This document shows positions 51,967 through 60,010 of a stretch of DNA of 64,000 nucleotides, one piece after another. The position numbers and the translations under genes are program-made. A model generated the notes under the pieces. That model saw nothing but the letters and a program-made list of their open reading frames with translations, did not search any database and was not told the DNA's origin. Within the stretch, counting starts at the first letter, position 1. Every line of letters starts with the position of its first letter. The stretch covers positions 124,001-188,000 of the forward strand of contig NZ_JAPNLJ010000015.1 of the NCBI RefSeq assembly GCF_026627445.1, read 5' to 3'. Source of the stretch: Streptomyces sp. H27-H1 (GTDB lineage: Bacteria > Actinomycetota > Actinomycetes > Streptomycetales > Streptomycetaceae).

Positions 51967-52863
51967 CTAGCGGGTGCGGGCCGTCGGTGGGCGGACAGGG
52001 CGTACGGGAGTGGAAGCCGGTGTGGGCGGCGGGGCTGGGCCGAGGGTGTTAAGGGCCTGTTTGCCGGTGGGAGTGAGGCGCAGTCGCTGGCCCATGACGA
52101 GGCTGGTGGCGAAGCTGCGGTTCACCAGGTCTTTCGCCTCCAGGGCCTCGACCGTGCGCATGGTGAACCGGTGAGGACCGGGTTGCCCGGAGAGGGCCAG
52201 CTTGTGCTTGCTCAGGTACACCACGATCTCGTGCTCGGCGATGGCCTGGAGCGCGCGGTGTTGGGCGTCGTTCAGCTTGGGCGGGGCCTGGCGTGGGGAT
52301 GGTTGCGGACCGCGGTCGGCGCCCGGGTCTACCGGCGAAGGGACGGCGTGCCCGGGTGCCTCGCCGATTGCGGATGCCTGGGTGGGGGAGTTGGGCGCTG
52401 CCGACGGCTGGGGGGCGGTCGTGTCCGGCTTCACGTGGTCACGGGCCTCGGCCAGAGCCCGGCGGATGACGGGAAGGTGCTTCTCGGCGGCCTCACGGAA
52501 CTCGATTCGGTCCATGGCGTCGTCGACGGTCCCGTATGGCGTGGGCTCGCAGGCGATGGTCAGGGGGGCGAGGATCTTCGTGTAGCCGGACAGCGCTTCG
52601 GCCAAGGCGACCGAGGCCATCGAAAGGATGTGGGTCGGCCGCCAGATGCGGGGCTCGGGGTGACGGCGGGCGTGGTCGCTATGGGCGTGAGCCTCGCTGG
52701 CTACTCGTGCGAGGAGTGCACTGACCTGGCTGATGTGCCGAGTGACGGTGGTGACGGAGACGTGGTCGATGCCGATCGGGTGACGGCGAAGCTCCTGGAT
52801 GATCTCGTCGATGATGTCGGACAGGCCGGGATATTCCAGGGGCGGTGGGTTCGAATCAGGCAC
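51967..52863 (-). CDS. Helical protein with C-terminal winged-helix domain (paralogue 4)
   Basis: 298 aa from GTG 52863 with AAAGGA before it. A helical front (GLSDIIDEIIQELRRH, VTRHISQVSALLARVASEAH), a Pro-rich hinge, and a winged-helix-like tail (LNDAQHRALQAIAEHEIVVY, FTMRTVEALEAKDLVNRSF, QRLRLTPTGKQALNTLG). Clearest of the four for a DNA-binding tail. It follows the coupling-protein gene after a gap of 155 bp. Function inferred only as regulatory or DNA-handling. Confidence 0.65.
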   Translation of the reverse strand: MPDSNPPPLEYPGLSDIIDEIIQELRRHPIGIDHVSVTTVTRHISQVSALLARVASEAHAHSDHARRHPEPRIWRPTHILSMASVALAEALSGYTKILAPLTIACEPTPYGTVDDAMDRIEFREAAEKHLPVIRRALAEARDHVKPDTTAPQPSAAPNSPTQASAIGEAPGHAVPSPVDPGADRGPQPSPRQAPPKLNDAQHRALQAIAEHEIVVYLSKHKLALSGQPGPHRFTMRTVEALEAKDLVNRSFATSLVMGQRLRLTPTGKQALNTLGPAPPPTPASTPVRPVRPPTARTR

Positions 52864-53018
52864 AGGGGTCCTTTTGTTTGCGGGGGCTGGCTGTTGTGGG
52901 CCGAGACGAGACCCCGTCTGCTTCTTCCGGGAAGGTCAGCGCGGTCGGCACGGTGAGTGCGTCGATGAGCGGTCCGGTTGGTTCATCCCGACTTCCCGAA
53001 GTCGTTCTTCTCGATGAG

Positions 53019-54809
53019 TCATGCCGTGGTCCCGAAGTCGGCCTGGCTGGGCGCCACCTTGGTGATCGCTCGGGCGGTGATGGCCTTCGAGGCTCGGGTG
53101 GACGCGGCGGACAGCTCGTCGGCTCCGGGCTCCAGGTACCAGGGGCGCATGGCGAGCATGGCGGGTCGCATGCCGGTGGCGAAGAGCAGTCCGGATCCCT
53201 TGGGGAGGGCGCGGATGGCGTCGGCGGGCAGGATCCGCTCCTGCCGCATGGAGACGGAGGTGGACTTCCCCGAGTCGGAGGTCGAGGTGGAGGTGGTCTC
53301 GACGTCGTGGTCGCCGATCATCCGGCTGAGCTTGTCGGCGAAGTCCGGGTCGTCGATGCCGCTGCCGATGACCTTGATGGTGGAAGCGCTCCACATGGCG
53401 TCCATGCCGGCGTCGCCCCAGACCCGCTGGCCTTGGCGGTAGCTCTGCAGGATGGTGATCGGGATGACCCCGCGGCTGCCGAGGTGGGAGTACAAGTCTG
53501 GCAAGTCTGAGATTTTGCACACGTTTGCGGCCTCGTCGAGGACGCAGATCATGGGCGGGTCGAGCCGCCCGCCTGCTCGCTCGGCCTGGGCTGTCGCGGT
53601 GCGCATGACGGAGTCCGCGCAGGCGGCGATGAGCGCGGAGGCTCCGCCGCCGCCGTCCTTGCTGAGGAGGAACAGGGTGTCGGTGCTGGTGACGAAGTCC
53701 CGGGGCTTGAACTCCTCGGCGTCCTTCTGCGGGGTGACCCACTTCGCGATGTCGGCGTTCAGGAGGCAGGCGGCGTACTGGCGGCTCGTTTCGTAGATCC
53801 CGTCCCGGGTCTCCGGGGGGCCCTCGACCGTTCCCTTGAGCTGTGAGGCGACGGCGGTGAAGCCGTGGTCTCGCAGCAGGTCGAGCGGGGTGCGGTCGGC
53901 GGGGAACGCGAGCCAGCTCATCACGTCGGTGATCGGTCGTTGGTCGAGTGCGGCAGCGAGGAACAACTGGCTCAGCACGTTGGAGGCGGCCTTGGACCAG
54001 AAGTCGCCCTGCTGGCTGGCGTCGACGGCGGCGGTAAGGAAGTGGCCGGCGAGACGGCCGGCCCCTTCGAGGGTGTCGGCGTCGGCGAGCGGGTTCCACC
54101 ACATGGTCCGCTCGGCGTGGGCGATCTGCTGCGGGTCCATCGACCAGGTCCGGCCCACTTGTCCGCGGGCATCGAGGCAGCAGGTGTACGCGTCGCCGGC
54201 GGCCTTGTTCGAGGTCAGGAGTACGGGGCCGGGCGCGGAAAGGATCATGGGGATGGCCAGGGTGGTCGTCTTGCCCGATCGCGGCGCCATGATCGCGACG
54301 GCCACGTCCTCGAAGTTCATGCGGACCTCGGTGCGGCTTCCGGCGATGTTGCCTAGGAGGAGCCCGGTGTCCTTGGGGGCGAGCTTCTTGACGTCCTTCA
54401 GGCTGGGGCGCAGTGATCGCGCCTTGCCGTTGAGGGACTTGGCCAGCAGCGGCTCGATGTCCCGGGCCTTGGCCATGCCCACGACCTGCTTCTTGGTCCC
54501 GCCTCCGGTGCGCTTCTTCCACTGGGTGAGGGCAACGACGGCGATCGTGACCAAGACGATGCCGGGAAGGATGATGCGGCCGATCACCAGCGCGGCGCTG
54601 CCGGTTGTGGGCCACAGGAGTTCCGGGTGGAGGAGGGCATTGGCGGGGTCGTAGGGAGCCCAGGGGCCTGCGTCGGTCAGCCAGGTGGCGCTGTTGCCGC
54701 CCAGCCAAGCGAGGTTGGCCCAGGGGATGGCCACGGCCAAGGCGCCGAGTAGCAGTTTGAACACGAGGTCGGTGAAGTCATTCGAGGTGTCGGGGCGGTT
54801 GGGCGGCAA
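53019..54809 (-). CDS. TraG/VirD4-type conjugative coupling protein
   Basis: 596 aa from TTG 54809, with AGGA 7 bases ahead. Two N-terminal membrane segments (about 15-37 and 71-95), then a hexameric ATPase: Walker A MAPRSGKTTT (174-183), TSNKAAGDAYT, Walker B ICVLDEAANV, and SHLGSRGVIPITILQSYRQG, the TraG/TraD recognition region. Such proteins bring the relaxase-DNA complex to a type IV secretion channel. This places the element with T4SS-style conjugative systems, not the TraB-only Streptomyces plasmids. No channel genes are in the window. Confidence 0.9.
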   Translation of the reverse strand: MPPNRPDTSNDFTDLVFKLLLGALAVAIPWANLAWLGGNSATWLTDAGPWAPYDPANALLHPELLWPTTGSAALVIGRIILPGIVLVTIAVVALTQWKKRTGGGTKKQVVGMAKARDIEPLLAKSLNGKARSLRPSLKDVKKLAPKDTGLLLGNIAGSRTEVRMNFEDVAVAIMAPRSGKTTTLAIPMILSAPGPVLLTSNKAAGDAYTCCLDARGQVGRTWSMDPQQIAHAERTMWWNPLADADTLEGAGRLAGHFLTAAVDASQQGDFWSKAASNVLSQLFLAAALDQRPITDVMSWLAFPADRTPLDLLRDHGFTAVASQLKGTVEGPPETRDGIYETSRQYAACLLNADIAKWVTPQKDAEEFKPRDFVTSTDTLFLLSKDGGGGASALIAACADSVMRTATAQAERAGGRLDPPMICVLDEAANVCKISDLPDLYSHLGSRGVIPITILQSYRQGQRVWGDAGMDAMWSASTIKVIGSGIDDPDFADKLSRMIGDHDVETTSTSTSDSGKSTSVSMRQERILPADAIRALPKGSGLLFATGMRPAMLAMRPWYLEPGADELSAASTRASKAITARAITKVAPSQADFGTTA

Positions 54810-54830
54810 GCAGGCGTCCTAGGGCGGTGG

Positions 54831-55379
54831 TTAGAGCCGGGGCGTTGACCCGGCTGGACGGTTGGGCAGCGGGGGAGGTTCGGGGATGCGGGCCGTGTGA
54901 GCGGTGGTGCCGTGCGCGAGGACGTCGAGGTGAAGGATCGTTTCTGCGTCGCGGATCCAGAGGTGCAGGTGCGGCCAGGCGGCGTGGTTGCGGTGCTGGA
55001 GGGTTGCTTCGTACTCGGTGCGCGTGTCGGTGTCGCGGGCGAGGATCACTTCGCGGTCCACCAGCCACTGGGTGTGCAGTTCGTCCAGGCGGCGGGCGGC
55101 ATCGCGCAGCCCCGCGAAGATGCCGGTCCAGGAGTCAGGCAGGGCCTGCGGCGGCAGGCGCGTGGCCTGGATTTCGGCGACGGTGACGAGCTGCCCGGCG
55201 CTGTAGGAGATCTTCCGGAAGGCCCGCCAGATGGTGGCCTGCGTCGTGGTGCTGACGGGAGCCGGTGTTTGGGCGTGGGCGCCAGGGTCCGGGGGAGGTA
55301 GCAGGACGCGGGCGTCGCGCACATATACGGCGAGCTGTTGGAGGCGTAGCCGGTGGAGGTCGGTGGGGGACAAGGCCAA
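54831..55379 (-). CDS. Hypothetical helical element protein
   Basis: 182 aa from TTG 55379; the only near ribosome site (AAGGGC) is rather far. Helical throughout: LHRLRLQQLAVYVRDARVLL, IWRAFRKISYSAGQLVTVAE, GIFAGLRDAARRLDELHTQW, then an aromatic segment (HAAWPHLHLWIRDAETIL). It lies 21 bp upstream of the coupling-protein gene and likely shares its transcript. No family recognised. Confidence 0.55.
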   Translation of the reverse strand: MALSPTDLHRLRLQQLAVYVRDARVLLPPPDPGAHAQTPAPVSTTTQATIWRAFRKISYSAGQLVTVAEIQATRLPPQALPDSWTGIFAGLRDAARRLDELHTQWLVDREVILARDTDTRTEYEATLQHRNHAAWPHLHLWIRDAETILHLDVLAHGTTAHTARIPEPPPLPNRPAGSTPRL

Positions 55380-55458
55380 GGGGGAGAGGTGCCCTTCGAG
55401 CAGCGGGGGAGTGGGAGTTCCCGGAGGGCGCGTACGGTGCTGCGCCCTCCGGGTGCGG

Positions 55459-56292
55459 CTACCGCCTCGGGGCCGCGGCGTTGGTGGTCGGGGCGGGCTG
55501 ATGCGGACGGCTGGTCGGCAGCTTCGCCGCTCGGGTCAGGGCGCGGGCGCCTGCGCGCGCCGCATCCATCCGCACGGTGTGGTCCGCCACGATCTGCGGG
55601 CCGACGGCGACCATGTCACCGTGCGTGGCCCGGTAATGGACACCTGGTTCGTGCGAACCACGCCGGACACCAGCGGGGCTGCCGAGCTGCTCGATCAGGC
55701 CGGCCAGGACGTGAGGGGGTGTGGTCTGGTCAAGAGAAGCGGACCAGACGGTCTCGAAGTTGCCCCCGTAGGACTCCGCGACGGCCTGGACCTGCCACCA
55801 GAAGTAGTCGTCGTCCCGATCGCCTCCTCCGAGCTGTTTGATCTTCAGCCCTTGGCTGCCGGGCGGGGAGGCTTCGCGCCCGAGCGGTTCGTCGCTGATG
55901 TCCCATCCGGCGGAAGCCAGCGACTCCCATACGTCCGGCGGAGCGTGCGCGGGGGCCGGTCGGATGAGGGAGTCGGTCAGTCCCGCGATGATCTCGACAG
56001 GAGTGCTGCTGGCGAACCCAGCTTGCCAGTAGCCGGGTGCGAAGATCTGCGTGCTGCCCACCGACCACGCGTGGTAGGGCGACGAGAGGTCGAGGAGCAG
56101 GCTCAGCGAGCGGTCGGGGCTGGTCAGGGAGACCTGAGGAAGGCCGCGGTCACCTTCGTGCCTCCAGCCGGCCGCGCGCAGGGCGTGCGTGATGTGCCGG
56201 GGATCCCCCGCGCCGGCCAGGTGGCGGGGGGTGACCTCGCAGTGGAACTGGCCCTTCATGTCCTCGGCGAAGGCTCGCAGGTCCTCGTTCAC
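55459..56292 (-). CDS. DUF317 protein (cassette copy 2)
   Basis: 277 aa from GTG 56292, overlapping the stop of its small partner (GTGA). Typical DUF317 order: CEVTPRHLAGAGDPRHITHA, GWRHEGD, TSPDRSLSLLLDL, then VEIIAGLTDSLIRP; a second unit (SLASAGWDISDEPLG to ASLDQTTPPHVLAGLIEQLG) gives two repeats of the fold. The C-terminus is basic. No enzymatic motif. It forms a unit with the small helical gene just upstream, repeated next door. Confidence 0.8.
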   Translation of the reverse strand: MNEDLRAFAEDMKGQFHCEVTPRHLAGAGDPRHITHALRAAGWRHEGDRGLPQVSLTSPDRSLSLLLDLSSPYHAWSVGSTQIFAPGYWQAGFASSTPVEIIAGLTDSLIRPAPAHAPPDVWESLASAGWDISDEPLGREASPPGSQGLKIKQLGGGDRDDDYFWWQVQAVAESYGGNFETVWSASLDQTTPPHVLAGLIEQLGSPAGVRRGSHEPGVHYRATHGDMVAVGPQIVADHTVRMDAARAGARALTRAAKLPTSRPHQPAPTTNAAAPRR

Positions 56293-56636
56293 GAGGGGCT
56301 CTGGCTCAGGACGGCATCCGTCCTCAGCTGGCTGACGTCGAAGTGCAGGATCGTCCAGTCCTGGATGTCGTTGGCTGCGAGGGTGAGCCACTGCACGGCG
56401 TGTTGGACCTGCGGCGTCCAGGGGACCGGTGCCTGCTGGACCAGGTAGCGGGAGGTCGCACGCAGAGCCTCGGAGAGGCGCGCGAGAACACCGTGGTCCT
56501 CGTCCAGCAGGACGGCGGTCAGTGCCAGGGCGTGTTCCGGAGCGGGTCCCGATCGCAGATGGGCGGTGAGCTTCAGGAGCGTGTTCGCGGTCTCCTGGAG
56601 CTGTTCGGGCGTGAGTTCGGTGGAGCTGTCGGTCAT
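56289..56636 (-). CDS. Small helical partner of DUF317 (cassette copy 2)
   Basis: 115 aa; ATG 56636 follows AGGA. All helical: LTPEQLQETANTLLKLTAHL, HALALTAVLLDEDHGVLARL, SEALRATSRYLVQQ. It is similar in length and pattern to the 129-aa protein at 57469-57858. Stop overlaps the DUF317 start by four bases, so the two are made together and may bind each other. Confidence 0.7.
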   Translation of the reverse strand: MTDSSTELTPEQLQETANTLLKLTAHLRSGPAPEHALALTAVLLDEDHGVLARLSEALRATSRYLVQQAPVPWTPQVQHAVQWLTLAANDIQDWTILHFDVSQLRTDAVLSQSPS

Positions 56637-56659
56637 GGGCGTCCTGTAAGGGAGGGGGG

Positions 56660-57472
56660 TTAGCGGCGGCCGGCGGTGGTGGTGCCGCTCCTGGCGGTGT
56701 GGGGGCGGGGTGCGGCCTTTCGGGGCTGGCGGGCGGCCCACGCGTTCTTGGCCCAGGTCGCGGAGCGGGCGGCGGTGACACGGGCCTGCTGCCAGGCGGC
56801 GAGACGGGAGGGCAGGACCGACACCGAGGTGGTGCGGATCCGGTCGGTGGCGGGCACGTGCCCACGTGGCCGCATCACGGGCTGGGGGTCAGCCAGGGCG
56901 GTGGCGAATTCCTGGACCAGGTGCATCGGGGTGGTCTGGGAGAAGACCGCGTCCCAGGCACGACCGTGTTCGGTACGGGCGCCGGCCCACCAGTGCGCCT
57001 TGCCAGGCTCGCTCTGGTGAAACTGGATCCAGGCATCACCGTCCGGGCTGGTCGCGGTGAAGTGCTTCCCGCGGGCGGTCGCCCAGTTCTGCTCCTCCAG
57101 TGGCGCCCACACATTTGGTGCGTGCGCCAGGCGCTGCTGGGTGAGGGCGTCCGTCAGCCCCGCGATGATCTCGACGGGCACGTGTTCGGTGAGGGTCACG
57201 TGCCAGGCGGGCTGCTCCGGGGTGGCTCGGCCGGAGACGGTCCAGCCCGGCGGCATCGCACCCGGGTCGTACCCGATGCGGACGGACTTGTCCGGGCTGT
57301 CGAAGAGGAGCGGGCTGCCGGCTCGGGGCGTCTTGTCGGCCCATCCGCTGGCGCGGAGGTATTCGGTGACGTGCCGGACGTCGCCGCCACCGGCCAGGTG
57401 GCGAGGCTCGATCAGGTAGTGCTGCTCGGGGAGCTCTCCGCCCGGCCCCCAGCCCGTCCACTGCCGAGTCAT
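56660..57472 (-). CDS. DUF317 protein (cassette copy 1)
   Basis: 270 aa; ATG 57472 follows AGGGAGGA and overlaps the partner's stop (ATGA). Blocks: YLIEPRHLAGGGDVRHVTEY, GWADKTPRAGSPLLFDSPDK, PAWHVTLTEHVPVEIIAGLT, then a second unit (WAPLEEQNWATARGKHFTAT, WDAVFSQTTPMHLVQEFATA). Closely matches the layout of copy 2 and less so the larger DUF317 protein at 44503. Basic C-terminal tail. Function unknown. Confidence 0.8.
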   Translation of the reverse strand: MTRQWTGWGPGGELPEQHYLIEPRHLAGGGDVRHVTEYLRASGWADKTPRAGSPLLFDSPDKSVRIGYDPGAMPPGWTVSGRATPEQPAWHVTLTEHVPVEIIAGLTDALTQQRLAHAPNVWAPLEEQNWATARGKHFTATSPDGDAWIQFHQSEPGKAHWWAGARTEHGRAWDAVFSQTTPMHLVQEFATALADPQPVMRPRGHVPATDRIRTTSVSVLPSRLAAWQQARVTAARSATWAKNAWAARQPRKAAPRPHTARSGTTTAGRR

Positions 57473-57858
57473 CGGGTCCTCCCTGCCGGTGAGGCCAGCG
57501 AGGCTGGCGGCAGCGGCGCGGAGGTCTTGACCGGGGCAGGGAGGGCGTCCGGCCACTGGGCGATCTCGTCGCCGGTGCCGAGCAGGTTCTCCGCCTGGCG
57601 GAAGACGGAGTCGCAGGAGTTGGCGAGGTCTCGCCAGATGTCCGCGTCCTCGACACCGGCGTCGTTGTACCGCTTGGCCATCCGGCTTACCGCGCCCAGG
57701 ACGTTGCTGACCTGATAGAGCAGACCGTCGTCAATCTCGAAGACGGGCCTCAACAGCGTGGCGGCGTCATGGGCGGGCAGGCCTTCGTCCAGCTGCGCGG
57801 CCAGGGCGGCAAGGGTGATGCGGACGTCAACGAGGTCTTGCGTGGTGACGTTGAACAA
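57469..57858 (-). CDS. Small helical partner of DUF317 (cassette copy 1), TTG start
   Basis: 129 aa from TTG 57858, a start fixed by a perfect AAAGGAGG 5 bases upstream; the longer in-frame ATG upstream has no site. Helical: VTTQDLVDVRITLAALAAQL, AATLLRPVFEIDDGLLYQVS, NVLGAVSRMAKRY, NSCDSVFRQAENLL. Related in pattern to the 115-aa protein of the next cassette. The 240 bp upstream probably hold the promoter of the downstream operon. Confidence 0.72.
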   Translation of the reverse strand: MFNVTTQDLVDVRITLAALAAQLDEGLPAHDAATLLRPVFEIDDGLLYQVSNVLGAVSRMAKRYNDAGVEDADIWRDLANSCDSVFRQAENLLGTGDEIAQWPDALPAPVKTSAPLPPASLASPAGRTR

Positions 57859-58098
57859 GCGGCCTCCTTTCGGGAGTCGGGGTCGCGGCGGTGGTGGCTC
57901 GGTGTGGAGGGCCGGTGGTCTCCTCCTGGTGCTCCGAGGGTGTTCTTGGTGTTCCAAGGGACGGGCGCCTGTCGCTGCCGAACGCGTAATCTTTCAGGTA
58001 GCGGCGCAGCAGGAAGTAGCCGAGCGGGGGTCTTCGCCGGGCGGAGATGGGAGGTGGGAAGGGGGTTGGCGATGGGTAGATCGGATCTCCAGCGAGGG

Positions 58099-58485
58099 TC
58101 AGGAACGCCGGCGTGGGGTGGGCGCCGTACTTCCCGGTGTGGGGATTCCCGCTTGCGGCTGTGGGGTTAGCCCGTTCCGGGCGGCCTTGGCCTCCGTGTA
58201 GGTCGCCTCGTCGAAGAGCTCGGGGGCGATGTTGACCCGGTATCCGGCCGCCGTCCCGGCGGCCATGGCCCGGGTCGCATGCTGTCGCACCTCGTCAGGG
58301 CTGAGGGTTTCGGGGAGCTTGTGCCATACGTAGATCGGCGGCATGGTGTTCCGCTCGAAACCCTGGGAGTCGAGCAGCTTCAGGAGGCGCTCGGGGGCTC
58401 CGGTGCGAGTGTCGGCGTAGACGGCCTTGTCAAAGTGGTGCAGGTAGATCTCGACATCGGTGCCGAATTCGTCAGCGTGGTTCAG
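58099..58485 (-). CDS. Small conserved element protein, apparent CTG start
   Basis: 128 aa from CTG 58485, after AGGAAGGG. No ATG/GTG/TTG occurs in frame between the upstream gene's stop and ATG 58344, yet the 47 codons before that ATG are clearly coding (DEFGTDVEIYLHHFDKAVYA, DTRTGAPERLLKLLDSQGFE). Then IYVWHKLPETLSPDEVRQHA and GYRVNIAPELF. It resembles uncharacterised small proteins of Streptomyces elements. Function unknown. Confidence 0.62.
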   Translation of the reverse strand: MNHADEFGTDVEIYLHHFDKAVYADTRTGAPERLLKLLDSQGFERNTMPPIYVWHKLPETLSPDEVRQHATRAMAAGTAAGYRVNIAPELFDEATYTEAKAARNGLTPQPQAGIPTPGSTAPTPRRRS

Positions 58486-58524
58486 GACGCCTGACCCTTC
58501 CTGTCTCGGTGTGTGTCGCGCTGA

Positions 58525-59292
58525 TCAGCGGGTTCGGGCGGGAGCGCCCTGACTGCGAGGGGTTACCACTGCGGGCTTAGAGGTGAGGGGTGCTGGGGTT
58601 GGAGCGGGACGGACGACGACACCAATCCCCAGCCGGTCCAAGCGCTGCGATGCGGCCTGGATCCGGGCGATCTGCTCACGGTCGCCGTACGAGGCCGACA
58701 GGATGAACATCCGGTCGTACGGGTGGTACCCGAACCCGGAGCTGTACAGGGCATCGGCCGCGCCTTCGGCACCCGATACTGCGCCGACGACGCCGTCGGG
58801 GTACCAGGCCATGCTCACCCGTCCGGCAAGCAGGGGCGGCGCGGGACGGCGGGGGATCGGATTTTCTGTGTTGCGCCGCACCTGCTCCAGCGCCGCCTCG
58901 AAGCGGGGCAGAAGCCTGTGGGCGACCTGTGAAGCAGCGCGTCCGGGGTCGGCGGGGACGGTGATGCCGTTGGGCTCGGCCACGAGGTGGAAGGCGTCCG
59001 GGTCGGCTTCCGGGACGAGAGCGCCGACCATGAACTGGCGAGCGAACCTGGGCCGGTCGAAGACCAGGAGCCGGGGTCCGTCGACACGGCTGAGCACAGC
59101 CTGGTGGCCGAGGACGAAGTCGGAAGCCGCGTGTCCGATGGCGCCGGCGTCCCAAACTTGGTTGGTCGTGGGGATCTGATCGGGGTACGTCTTGTGCCTG
59201 GTGTACGTGCTGGTCCAGGTGGGGCCGGGGAGGCGTTGGGCGAGGGCGGAGGCGAAGCCGGCGAGGTCATCGCGCCGTGGCGAGGGGGACAG
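58525..59292 (-). CDS. Element protein of unknown function, apparent CTG start
   Basis: 255 aa from CTG 59292, which follows AAGGTG by a few bases; upstream in-frame start codons exist only far away inside the frame shadow of the next gene. Segments: RDDLAGFASALAQRLPGPTW, ASDFVLGHQAVLSRVDGPRL, AFHLVAEPNGITVPADPGRA, AGRVSMAWYPDGVVGAVSG. Mixed alpha/beta, no signal, no catalytic motif recognised. Same strand and tight spacing with neighbours. Confidence 0.6.
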   Translation of the reverse strand: MSPSPRRDDLAGFASALAQRLPGPTWTSTYTRHKTYPDQIPTTNQVWDAGAIGHAASDFVLGHQAVLSRVDGPRLLVFDRPRFARQFMVGALVPEADPDAFHLVAEPNGITVPADPGRAASQVAHRLLPRFEAALEQVRRNTENPIPRRPAPPLLAGRVSMAWYPDGVVGAVSGAEGAADALYSSGFGYHPYDRMFILSASYGDREQIARIQAASQRLDRLGIGVVVRPAPTPAPLTSKPAVVTPRSQGAPARTR

Positions 59293-59320
59293 GGTGCACC
59301 TTGTTGTGTGGTGGGGAAGG

Positions 59321-60010
59321 TCAGCGTCCGCGCCGGACTGGCGGGGCCGGGGGCAGCGGGGGACAAGAGCAGACAACGGACGCTTCACGCTCGGATGTCT
59401 CGACCCCGGCGCAGGAGGGGCGCAGAGGGTGAGCGGTGTGCCGGTCGCCGAGCGCGTTGCGGTAGGCGGAGACCTCGATGGTGATCGTGTCGATCTTCTC
59501 GGCGAGGTAGCGGATACGGGCCGCGTGCGCGGGGTCCGCCTCATCTCCGAGACCGGCGAAGAAGTCCGCTGCGGCTTCGAGGACCGAGATGGCGGCCGGC
59601 AGGACGCCGTCTCCGGGGGCGACGAGCTCGGTGAGGGCTGCGGTGGCGTCTTCGCTGTGTTCTGCCGTGCGGATCTTCGCGGCGAGGTTTTCGACCTGGC
59701 CGCCGATGGTCAGGTCGAGGAAGGTCATCGGACTCGGGGCGAAGTCCGGGTCGTGTTGTGTGGTGTACCCGGCTGCCTTCAACCGTGCAACGGCGACTCC
59801 GGCCAGGTGGAGTTCTTCTCCGGCGGCAAGCCTGCGAGGCAGACGGTGAAGACGGTCGTGCTGGCGTAGGACCGGGATGAACCCGGCGCGCTGAAGGATT
59901 CCCTCGGCGTACTCGTCCCCGCCCCGGGCGAGGACTTCGTCGGAGTGCGGATCGCGGGAGATGTGTACGTGGTGGTCGGATAGGGCTATGGCTGGCTCCA
60001 GTTGGCTCAG
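59321..60010 (-). CDS. Element protein with helical C-terminal domain, apparent CTG start
   Basis: 229 aa from CTG 60010, which overlaps the relaxase-like gene stop as CTGA after GAGGACG. The N-terminal half (HHVHISRDPHSDEVLARGGD, EYAEGILQRAGFIPV, HRLPRRL, VARLKAAGYTTQHDPDF) resembles the protein at 61960-62400. The C-terminal half (QVENLAAKIRTAEHSEDAT, GVLPAAISVLEAAADFFAGL, RIRYLAEKIDTITIEV) resembles the small helical DUF317 partners. So it looks like a fusion of two element modules. Function unknown. Confidence 0.6.
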   Translation of the reverse strand: MSQLEPAIALSDHHVHISRDPHSDEVLARGGDEYAEGILQRAGFIPVLRQHDRLHRLPRRLAAGEELHLAGVAVARLKAAGYTTQHDPDFAPSPMTFLDLTIGGQVENLAAKIRTAEHSEDATAALTELVAPGDGVLPAAISVLEAAADFFAGLGDEADPAHAARIRYLAEKIDTITIEVSAYRNALGDRHTAHPLRPSCAGVETSEREASVVCSCPPLPPAPPVRRGR

